From NCBI GenBank assembly GCA_000466585.1, contig KE993477.1, positions 106,044 to 170,043 on the forward strand: 64,000 nucleotides of DNA, read 5' to 3'. Both the position numbers and the translations under genes were made by a program. Positions within the stretch are counted from its first letter, which is position 1; each line of letters starts with the position of its first letter. Positions 26,932-34,135 of the stretch are shown here, one piece after another. Origin of the DNA: Clostridiales bacterium oral taxon 876 str. F0540. GTDB lineage: Bacteria; Bacillota; Clostridia; Clostridiales; Clostridiaceae. The notes beneath the pieces are model-generated. The model was not told where the DNA came from. It did not search any database and saw only the letters and a program-made list of their open reading frames with translations.

Positions 26932-28047
26932 ATGGTAAATAAGGAAAGAATAATTGGGGAATTAATAGAGCTCGTAAAAATAGACAGCTTGAGTTCTAAA
27001 GAAGGCGCTGTGGCAAAGGTTTTGGTAGACAAGCTAAAACATTTGGGCTTCGATGTATACGTTGACAATGCAGGTGTAAAATGTGGAGGGGAAACCGGTA
27101 ATATAATAGCTACTCTAAAGGGAAACAGACCTGGAAAAACTATTTTATTCAGCGCTCATATGGACACTGTTGTACCCGGAGAAGGAGTAAAACCTGTTAT
27201 AGATGAAGCTCAAGGCATAATCAAAAGTGATGGAACTACAATATTAGGCTCTGATGATAAAGGCGGTATAGCTGCTGTACTTGAAGGCATAAAAATAATC
27301 AAAGAGAATAATATAAGCCATTCTGATATACAAGTTGTATTTTCCATATGGGAAGAAGGTGGCCTATTAGGTGCCAAGCATCTAGACTATTCCAAGATAA
27401 ATGCAGATTTTGCATTTGTACTAGACGGTGGCGGTGCTCCCGGCAAAATAATTGTTGAAGCTCCGGCTCAAGACAGCATAAAAGTTAAAATAAAAGGAAA
27501 ACCGGCTCATGCAGGAGTATCTCCTGAAGAAGGCATCAGTGCTGTTATGGTTGCTGCAAGAGCTATTGAAAACATGAAATTATTAAGAATAGATAAAGAA
27601 ACAACAGCAAACATAGGTACTATAAAAGGCGGTCTGGCAACAAATATTGTTATGCCTGAGCTTGAAATATTGGCTGAAGCCAGAAGCTTAGACAGCTCCA
27701 AGCTGGATATTCAAACAAAGCATATGGTAGATACCTTTAAAAAAGCTGCTGCGGACTTTGGTGCAGAAGCAGAAATAACAACTACCAGAATGTATAGTCC
27801 TTTTAGCATAGCTAAGGATGATGAAATAGTTAAGATGTTAGAGAAAGTATTTGCCAATATGGGAATCAAGCCTGAGGTTATTTCTACAGGCGGAGGCAGT
27901 GACACAAACATACTTAATGCTAATGGCATTAAAGCTGTTAACTTAAGCGTAGGTATGGAAAAAGCTCATACTTTAGAGGAGTATATAGCTATTGAAGATT
28001 TGGTAAAATCAGCTGAAATGATAGTTGAAATAATAAAACAAGCATAG
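26932..28047 (+). CDS. M20-family peptidase, PepT-like tripeptidase
   Basis: A 371-residue di-zinc aminopeptidase. The metal ligands are visible as SAHMDTV, GSDDKGG, EEGG and the late GMEKAHT, and a dimerisation insert begins at KIKGKPAHAG. This is the PepT-like group that cleaves the N-terminal residue from tripeptides in the cytosol. GGAGG precedes the ATG. It is monocistronic with its own terminator. Confidence 0.92.
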   Translation: MVNKERIIGELIELVKIDSLSSKEGAVAKVLVDKLKHLGFDVYVDNAGVKCGGETGNIIATLKGNRPGKTILFSAHMDTVVPGEGVKPVIDEAQGIIKSDGTTILGSDDKGGIAAVLEGIKIIKENNISHSDIQVVFSIWEEGGLLGAKHLDYSKINADFAFVLDGGGAPGKIIVEAPAQDSIKVKIKGKPAHAGVSPEEGISAVMVAARAIENMKLLRIDKETTANIGTIKGGLATNIVMPELEILAEARSLDSSKLDIQTKHMVDTFKKAAADFGAEAEITTTRMYSPFSIAKDDEIVKMLEKVFANMGIKPEVISTGGGSDTNILNANGIKAVNLSVGMEKAHTLEEYIAIEDLVKSAEMIVEIIKQA

Positions 28048-28052
28048 GCATA

Positions 28053-28107
28053 AAAAAGCAAGGAATATTTCATTGCCATATTGGCTGGAATATCCCTTGC
28101 CTTTTTA
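28053..28107. terminator. Hairpin terminator between convergent genes
   Basis: Arms around AGCAAGG-AATATT and AATAT-CCCTTGC with A and T tracts outside. Confidence 0.65.
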
Positions 28108-28130
28108 ATCGACTGTCTTATAGAAACTTG

Positions 28131-29003
28131 TTAGCCGAATATTTTTGCAAAAATACTTTTGATTGCTTCAATAAGCTTGCCGAAGAAACCTTTTGCTTCC
28201 GGACTTGTTAAAACATCCTTTAACTGATTTGAAACCTGCCCTATCTGATCTTTTATATCTGAAAAATTCAAATTCAATCCGTTTATTTTATTCATAAGAG
28301 AAGTTATTTTATCCACATCTTCACTACTTAATTTCAAATCATATTTTTTCAGTTCACTTTGAACAATTTCCTTTATAGCTGCCTCATCCTTAGGTTTATC
28401 CTTAACTACCTGAGCCTTTATATCATTTATAACCTTAGAAGCCTGATCTTTTCCTATTTTATCACCTAGGGCAGCTGTAGTAGTAAGCTCCTGATTAGCA
28501 GTTTTCTTTTTGTCCTCATCAATCTTAGCTCCCTTGCTGCTGTTTTCAAAGCCTTTTAATATTCCTGTTAAAGCAGCTGTACCTGATACCTTAAAAGGTG
28601 CTGATACCTTTACATTTGCATTGGTTATTCCTGCTGTAATAAGAGCATTTTTAATCATATTGCTGTCTACCCAAGTCACATTGTTAACAGACACATTTAG
28701 TCCGCCGCTTGATGTAGGCTCCACATAAGAACAGGATATGGACTTTGTTCCAATCTTGTCGCTGCTTACTGAATCAGCCAAATACTTTTTCTCCTCGTCG
28801 ATATTAACCGTAATTACATTTGTAGTCTTTTCATCAACTCCAAAGTATTTAAGCATATCTGCCTTCTGCTGAGCATTAAGGTCTCCGCCAATAGTTACAA
28901 CTTTATAAGAATCCGCGCGAACTATCTTCGCAGGAACAGCAGCAATTAAAGCTACAGCCATAAAGCCTGTTAATAATCTAGTAATCAATGTTTTTGATTT
29001 CAT
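28131..29003 (-). CDS. DUF1002 secreted protein (YpuA-like)
   Basis: The 290-residue protein has a signal peptide of about 30 residues (LLTGFMAVALIAAVPAKIVRA), then the DUF1002 region (VTIGGDLNAQQKADMLKYFGV onward), with a helical C-terminal part and an amphipathic tail. It should be exported. The role of the family is unknown; the B. subtilis relative is YpuA. AAGGAAGG precedes the ATG. Confidence 0.85.
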   Translation of the reverse strand: MKSKTLITRLLTGFMAVALIAAVPAKIVRADSYKVVTIGGDLNAQQKADMLKYFGVDEKTTNVITVNIDEEKKYLADSVSSDKIGTKSISCSYVEPTSSGGLNVSVNNVTWVDSNMIKNALITAGITNANVKVSAPFKVSGTAALTGILKGFENSSKGAKIDEDKKKTANQELTTTAALGDKIGKDQASKVINDIKAQVVKDKPKDEAAIKEIVQSELKKYDLKLSSEDVDKITSLMNKINGLNLNFSDIKDQIGQVSNQLKDVLTSPEAKGFFGKLIEAIKSIFAKIFG

Positions 29004-29159
29004 ATTTAAACCTTCCTTTTTATGTTAAGTTTACAACCTGATTATAGTCAAATACGTATACTAGTGCAACTAAATTATCTATTAATAATATATTAACTAT
29101 TAATAAATTCTATGTTTTCAATAAACTTAAACTAAGATAACTTGATATACACATAAAAG

Positions 29160-29257
29160 GGGCTGCTATTAAAACAGAAAAACCCAGCGTGTTATTTGAA
29201 AGTTTCTCGGAATTTAAATAACACGCAGTAGGTTTAAACTGTTTTGACAGCAGCCCC
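29160..29257 (-). terminator. Long nested hairpin after the chemoreceptor gene
   Basis: An outer stem GGGGCTGCT...AAACAG pairs with CTGTTTTGACAGCAGCCCC, and an inner stem GCGTGTTATTT pairs with AAATAACACGC, giving a nearly 100-base rod. It lies between the ends and starts of minus-strand genes and could terminate the chemoreceptor operon. Confidence 0.6.
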
Positions 29258-29278
29258 ATAAATATATAATTAAGTTAT

Positions 29279-30811
29279 TTACTTTATTAAATTATTCATC
29301 TCTATAGCTGTATTTCTTAATTCCTCTGCGCTTGCAGCAATCTCTTGGCTCACAGCAGCACTTTGATTTACTGATTTAGTTACCGTTTCAAATCTGCTTA
29401 GTGTATTTTCCGTTGTCTCAACTATGCTGGAGTTGAAGGCAACAACATTGTTTGTTTCTTCTAATAAGCTAGTCATTAATTGGTTAACTTCCTTGATATT
29501 TTCACCTGATAATTTTTGCTTATTTAACATGCTTATTACACTTGAAACAGTTTCACTTAAAATCTTATCTCCAAACTCTATTTTTTCATTACTGTCTTTC
29601 ATGAGTGTTTCTACCTGAAGTGTCTTCTCTTTAAATTCATTAACAATAACACTTACCTCACCTAAAGACTTTCTGCTATCCTCAGCCAGTGTTCTTACCT
29701 CATCTGCAACAACAGAGAAGCCTCTTCCTGCTTCCCCTGCTCTTGCAGCTTCAATGCTGGCATTTAAGGCAAGCAGGTTTGTTTGATCAGAAATCTCTCC
29801 TATCATAGATAGTATTTCATCCATCTGTCTTGATTTTTCCTTTAGAACTCTAGTGGCTTCAGAAGTTATGACTATACTTTTCATTGCACCGTTCATAATA
29901 TCCAGAACATTTTTTACTGATTTCTCGTTGCCATTTGAAGCTTCCATCAGCTCTTCAGAAATCACCTCAGTATCCTTAATTTTTGAAGATACTGTTTCAT
30001 TTATATCAAGCAGAGTCTTCAAAATTTCTCTGCTTCTATGAGATTTATTAAGCATTTCGCTTGCATCCGAGCTTACAGCCATACTGGTACCTGCTATTTC
30101 CTGCATAGAACTGTTTTCTTCTTCTATAATACTTGTCAATGAATCGCTTGAGCTTAAAATAGACTTAGAAAACTCAGAAATCTTATTAAAAAGCATTGAT
30201 ATACTGTTATTTTTTTCTCTAAGCATGTTCTCATTTGCTTCAACTTCCTTAAGAAGTCTTGCTGAGAATAGGGTGAAAATAAAAATACCAAAGGAAACAA
30301 GGCTTATATCTACAGTTCTGATAATCAATTCTCTAACAAGTACTTGCTTTTCAGGAAGTGCAATAGGGTTTAATAAAAACACAGCTATTTGGCATAGTAT
30401 GCTTGTTATTATTGATATAATATTCATCTTTGTATCTAAAAATGTAGCGCCAAGAATTATAAAGTAAAAAACACTTATCCATAGTTCCTTTGATGGCACC
30501 AAAAGGGTTATATACATATAATTAGTATAAGAAATCAGAAGTATAACTGCCTTAAGTACAGTTAATTTTCTATCCCAATTCTTCTCGTCGTTTATGATAT
30601 TTTTATACATAAGCCAAAAGGTTAGGACCTCAATAAAAACCAAGCCTATAAGAATTAAAATAGGGGACCATTTCATTTCGTTGTATAAGCCAACATATTT
30701 CATAAACGCAAACAGCCCTCCTGCTAAGCAGGCACTTATCGAGTAAATAATTAAAACAAATTTCAAAGTTCTCTTTTGATAATCAACTATAATGCTTACG
30801 GGTTTTTCCAT
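29279..30811 (-). CDS. Membrane methyl-accepting chemotaxis protein
   Basis: About 510 residues. Six predicted membrane helices fill the first 200 residues with very short outside loops, so sensing is probably within the membrane. No HAMP domain is evident. The signalling domain has the conserved hairpin tip EISDQTNLLALNASIEAARAG near residue 350 and flanking coiled coils. It should control a CheA kinase. The ATG at 30811 follows AAGGAG. It begins 30 bases after the FabH-like gene, behind a c-di-GMP riboswitch, so its synthesis is probably c-di-GMP responsive. Confidence 0.9.
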   Translation of the reverse strand: MEKPVSIIVDYQKRTLKFVLIIYSISACLAGGLFAFMKYVGLYNEMKWSPILILIGLVFIEVLTFWLMYKNIINDEKNWDRKLTVLKAVILLISYTNYMYITLLVPSKELWISVFYFIILGATFLDTKMNIISIITSILCQIAVFLLNPIALPEKQVLVRELIIRTVDISLVSFGIFIFTLFSARLLKEVEANENMLREKNNSISMLFNKISEFSKSILSSSDSLTSIIEEENSSMQEIAGTSMAVSSDASEMLNKSHRSREILKTLLDINETVSSKIKDTEVISEELMEASNGNEKSVKNVLDIMNGAMKSIVITSEATRVLKEKSRQMDEILSMIGEISDQTNLLALNASIEAARAGEAGRGFSVVADEVRTLAEDSRKSLGEVSVIVNEFKEKTLQVETLMKDSNEKIEFGDKILSETVSSVISMLNKQKLSGENIKEVNQLMTSLLEETNNVVAFNSSIVETTENTLSRFETVTKSVNQSAAVSQEIAASAEELRNTAIEMNNLIK

Positions 30812-30841
30812 ATACATTCTCCTTAAATTCAATATGCTTTT

Positions 30842-31846
30842 TTACCATTTGTATAATAGTGCAGCCATGGTATATCCACCTGCTACTGAACAAAATATTG
30901 AAAGTTCATCCTTGTTGAATTTTTCTTTATTTAGTCTATCATCCAATGCCATAATTGGGCTTGTACAGCCTGTATATCCGTACTTATTTCCAACAAAGGT
31001 TGCCTGCTCTAGAGAGGCACCAAGCTTTTCCATAGTCAGCCCTAAATCAAACTTTGAAAATTGGGACATAAAATAATGTGTAACATCTTCTTCTGAGTAC
31101 CCATTTTCCTTTAGTAATCCAATTATTAATTCTGACCATCTTTCTGAAAGAAAGCTAAAATCAAAGGGATTCCACTCCATCTTTTTTTCGTAAGGATCTA
31201 CATCTTTATTAGGTATTTGTGATAGTCCGCAGGCCGGAAACCTGATAGTCTCATTATAACTATCATCCGTGTACATTCTTGACCCTAAAACTCCTCTTTC
31301 CTCCTGCTCTTCTTTTACCTCCAAAACTACAGCTGCTGCTCCATCCGAAATACAGCCATAAACAACTAAATCATCTTCTCTGGCAAAAGGACTTATGTTC
31401 ATTGATCCAACCACTAAAATTCTCTTGTACTTCTTATCAGTTTTTAAATATCTTGATGCTATATCTATACCTGTAATCATACCAATACAATCATTATTTA
31501 TATCAAAAACATTTGTAGCATTTCTTGCCTGGAGCTTGTTTTTTAGTATCAAAGCACAGCAGGGAGTAAGATATTCCGGAGTATCTGAGACAGAAATAAT
31601 CGCATCAATATCCGTAGGTTCAAGCTTTGCTTTTTTGAGAGCTTTTTTTGCAGCTTCAATGCCCATTGTTATGCTTGTCTCGTTTTCTTCTGCAAGAGTT
31701 CTTGTCTCTCTTCCCACCTTCTCCATTAAACCAACAGCATGTTCTTCCAAATCATATTTTTTAAAATGCTGCGCATAATATTCATTATCAACTATCCTTT
31801 TTGGATGATAGCTTCCTATTCCTTCTATATATACATTTCTAAACAT
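30842..31846 (-). CDS. FabH-like ketoacyl synthase III with altered active site
   Basis: A 334-residue thiolase-fold protein of the KAS III type. The nucleophile Cys is kept in FDINNDCIGM. The usual PHQAN motif with catalytic His reads MSQFS, and the usual GNTSAAS with catalytic Asn reads GYTGCTS. So Cys remains while His and Asn are replaced. This argues against ordinary fatty-acid initiation and for another acyl-transfer or thioester role. The ATG at 31846 follows GGAGGCGA. It is the first gene behind the riboswitch and is followed by the chemoreceptor. Confidence 0.85.
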   Translation of the reverse strand: MFRNVYIEGIGSYHPKRIVDNEYYAQHFKKYDLEEHAVGLMEKVGRETRTLAEENETSITMGIEAAKKALKKAKLEPTDIDAIISVSDTPEYLTPCCALILKNKLQARNATNVFDINNDCIGMITGIDIASRYLKTDKKYKRILVVGSMNISPFAREDDLVVYGCISDGAAAVVLEVKEEQEERGVLGSRMYTDDSYNETIRFPACGLSQIPNKDVDPYEKKMEWNPFDFSFLSERWSELIIGLLKENGYSEEDVTHYFMSQFSKFDLGLTMEKLGASLEQATFVGNKYGYTGCTSPIMALDDRLNKEKFNKDELSIFCSVAGGYTMAALLYKW

Positions 31847-31973
31847 AAAGATCGCCTCCAAATCTAGCTTTTTAATTCTATACTCTTTTTTGCATCATTA
31901 AATAAACTTAAATGGTGTAAACTGCTTGTCTATAATGTTGGTATAGACTCACCTCCATCTATATATGAAATCT

Positions 31974-32070
31974 GCCGAGTATTTTAAAAAGCCATGAACA
32001 AAGGCTAAAAAATACCAAGGAAGACTAAGTATAAACGTCGCCCTTGGTATTTTTATTAATATACTTCGGC
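31974..32070 (-). promoter_or_regulatory. Expression platform of the c-di-GMP riboswitch with tandem terminators
   Basis: After the aptamer, on the minus strand, a stem AAAAATACCAAGG / CCTTGGTATTTTT (32054-32042 with 32020-32008) is followed by six T, then a small stem AGCC...GGCT with TTTT. The 3' end of the aptamer (GCCGAAGTAT at 32070-32061) can also pair, with one bulge, with ATACTCGGC at 31982-31974 beyond the terminator. Confidence 0.7.
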
Positions 32071-32153
32071 AACCTGGCAATCATAGGACTTGCATCCATT
32101 AGACCCAAGGCTTTGCGTCCCCGCCTTTCGACGAGTTTGCTATTATCGGCACG
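32066..32153 (-). ncRNA. Cyclic di-GMP-I (GEMM-I) riboswitch
   Basis: On the minus strand the segment contains the GEMM-I hallmarks in order: GCAAAC, a short stem with a GAAA tetraloop, GGGGACGCAAAGCC, TGGGTCTAA and a closing CCAGGTTGCC. These match the known class I c-di-GMP aptamer. A -10 box TATAAT lies just upstream at 32173-32178 and a terminator lies directly downstream, ahead of the FabH-like/chemoreceptor operon. Confidence 0.9.
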
Positions 32154-32172
32154 TTTTTTCAATTTAAATCAC

Positions 32173-32178
32173 ATTATA
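32173..32178 (-). promoter_or_regulatory. -10 box of the riboswitch transcript
   Basis: TATAAT on the minus strand about 20 bases before the aptamer. The -35 box is not clear. Confidence 0.5.
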
Positions 32179-32345
32179 GCATAATTTCCCAGATAATTAA
32201 AGTACTTCTTCTACAAATTAATTTCTCTATATCCTACAGTAATAAATATTTTTGAACATTTGAAGGAAAATTCATGCAATTGTAGAAAATAGTAAGGAAC
32301 ATAAAAACTTAAGCATATTTTATCAAATATCAGAAAGGAGCATAT

Positions 32346-33149
32346 ATGAAATACAGCTGGGTGTCTAGAGAACAGCTCATAGAGGAACTTGAAAAAAAAG
32401 ATGATGAAATATTGAGTTTAAACAAGCAAATAAGCCTTTTAAATTATAATAATCAGCTAATAAAAAAAACCGAAAGTGAATCTAAGGTATTAAGAGAAAT
32501 AAATGAGCAATTATCAATGTACATTCAAGAAAATGAAAAACTGATGTTTGAACTTAAACGATTTAGGCATGATACCTTGAATATGCTTCATGGGCTAAAT
32601 GGATTTATTGAAAGCAAAAATTGGAGTGGTCTTAAAAACTATTTCAGTGAAATTCAAGAACAAGTTAAAATATTAAAAGACAATAATCCATTCTCAATAG
32701 AAAAGGTGAAAAATCTTGCTGTAAGAGGACTGCTAACGGCAAAGCTAATAGCGGCTCAGAAGTTAAATATCAAAATGAAAATAACAATAGAAGATGATAT
32801 TAAAATAGAAGGAAAATATATAAAAGATACTGACCTGTGTGAAATATTAGGCATATACTTAGATAATGCTATTGAAGCAGCAGGAGAAGCAGTACATAAG
32901 AAGATATCTATATATATAGCTGAAGATAGTGAATGTATAAGTATTATTATAGAAAATACATATAAATATAAACCTCATTTCTCGAAAAGTCAGCTATATG
33001 CTTCAAGCAAGGGTAAAGAAAGGGGTCTGGGACTTAAGTTAAGTGAAAATATATTAGCTCAGTATCCTAATGTTCTTCATAATAATTTCGTATATCAGCA
33101 AATCTTTATTCAAGAACTGCATATTTTGAAATCAATGCAAGGCAGGTGA
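32346..33149 (+). CDS. Soluble AgrC-like sensor histidine kinase (GHKL)
   Basis: A 267-residue kinase of the AgrC/SPOB_a-GHKL type. A coiled coil fills residues 10-70, the phospho-acceptor box is FRHDTLNMLHGL with His75, the N box is YLDNAIEAA and the G box is GLGLK. It lacks the membrane sensor of AgrC, so it must read a cytoplasmic cue or a partner protein. AAAGGAG precedes the ATG. The response regulator gene follows after four bases. Confidence 0.85.
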   Translation: MKYSWVSREQLIEELEKKDDEILSLNKQISLLNYNNQLIKKTESESKVLREINEQLSMYIQENEKLMFELKRFRHDTLNMLHGLNGFIESKNWSGLKNYFSEIQEQVKILKDNNPFSIEKVKNLAVRGLLTAKLIAAQKLNIKMKITIEDDIKIEGKYIKDTDLCEILGIYLDNAIEAAGEAVHKKISIYIAEDSECISIIIENTYKYKPHFSKSQLYASSKGKERGLGLKLSENILAQYPNVLHNNFVYQQIFIQELHILKSMQGR

Positions 33150-33153
33150 TATT

Positions 33154-33918
33154 ATGGAATTAAGTTTTATAATAGCAGATGATCAGGAAGAACCTCTTAA
33201 AAGTACCCAAAGTTATGTTGAAAAAGTAATTAACAACAATAAAATAAACGGCAGAATTTCATGCTGCACAACAAAACCTGAGGATGTACTCAATTATTCC
33301 ATGGAAAATAAGGATAAAATTAATGTATATATTTTAGATATAAATTTTAATCAGGAGATAAATGGATTAGGCTTAGCAAGAAGCATCAGAGAACGAGAGC
33401 CTTATTCCTATATCATTTTTTTAACCGCGTACATACAACATTCTATGCTAATTTTTAAATACAGATTGAAAGTATTTGATTTTTTAATTAAGCCAATAAA
33501 CTATTCAGATATGGAAGAGTGTATAATAGCTCTTCAGCAGGATTTTAATAATATGGCTGAATACGAAATACCAAGTCTTAAAAGGAGCATTACTTTAAAA
33601 TCCGGCTATCAGGAATATCAGATAATTATAAATGAGATAGTATACATCGAATCCTATGGTCCTAAATTAGTAATTCACTTAGTAGATGGGCAAATTGAAA
33701 CTTACTCAACTCTAAGAGATTTAGAAAAAATATTACAAAAGCTTACAGATATTTTTATTCGCTCTCATAAATCTTATGTTATTAACTTAAATTATGTAAA
33801 AAAACTGGATGCACAAAATAAAGAAGCCATTATGATTAACGGTGAAAGGTGCTTAATATCCAGAGGTCAAAAAAAACTTGTTAAAGAGTTTCTTGATAAA
33901 AAGATTAAGGCTTTATAG
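33154..33918 (+). CDS. LytTR-family response regulator (AgrA-like)
   Basis: The 254-residue protein has a receiver domain (acidic IIADDQ, phospho-acceptor Asp62 in YILDINF, LTAY, and Lys in LIKPINY) and a C-terminal LytTR DNA-binding domain (about 150-250, with IVYIESYGPKLVIHL and FIRSHKSYVINLNYV). Its partner is the kinase encoded four bases upstream. No AgrB or AgrD-like gene is present nearby. Confidence 0.92.
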   Translation: MELSFIIADDQEEPLKSTQSYVEKVINNNKINGRISCCTTKPEDVLNYSMENKDKINVYILDINFNQEINGLGLARSIREREPYSYIIFLTAYIQHSMLIFKYRLKVFDFLIKPINYSDMEECIIALQQDFNNMAEYEIPSLKRSITLKSGYQEYQIIINEIVYIESYGPKLVIHLVDGQIETYSTLRDLEKILQKLTDIFIRSHKSYVINLNYVKKLDAQNKEAIMINGERCLISRGQKKLVKEFLDKKIKAL

Positions 33919-33921
33919 GTT

Positions 33922-33950
33922 TGAAAGGTTGGCGATAGTCAGCCTTTTCT
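33922..33950 (+). terminator. Probable terminator after the LytTR gene
   Basis: Stem AAGGTTG/CAGCCTT with one wobble pair and a T-rich flank, starting a few bases after the stop codon. Confidence 0.5.
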
Positions 33951-34135
33951 ATTTATATACACATTTTATTATAAATTTTACTTATGAAATGTATATTATA
34001 ACAAATAATACTACAATTCGAGCAATTTGTGTTATTAATATTGGAATGTGTTACATTATTTGCTATTATTTGAATAAGAAGTATTAGACAAAAGCCAATA
34101 GTTTCCTTACAAAATACAAGCGAGGTGATTGACTT

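Noticed and set aside
31928..31952. GTCTATA/TATAGAC repeat with a GGAGGTG and a 16-codon frame before the FabH-like gene
   Set aside because: The frame has no sensible peptide and its ATG has no ribosome site. It is more likely part of the untranslated leader.
33990..34087. A 33-codon frame with several Cys after the LytTR gene, considered as an AgrD-like peptide
   Set aside because: It has no ribosome site, no AgrD-like amphipathic start or charged tail and no AgrB partner.
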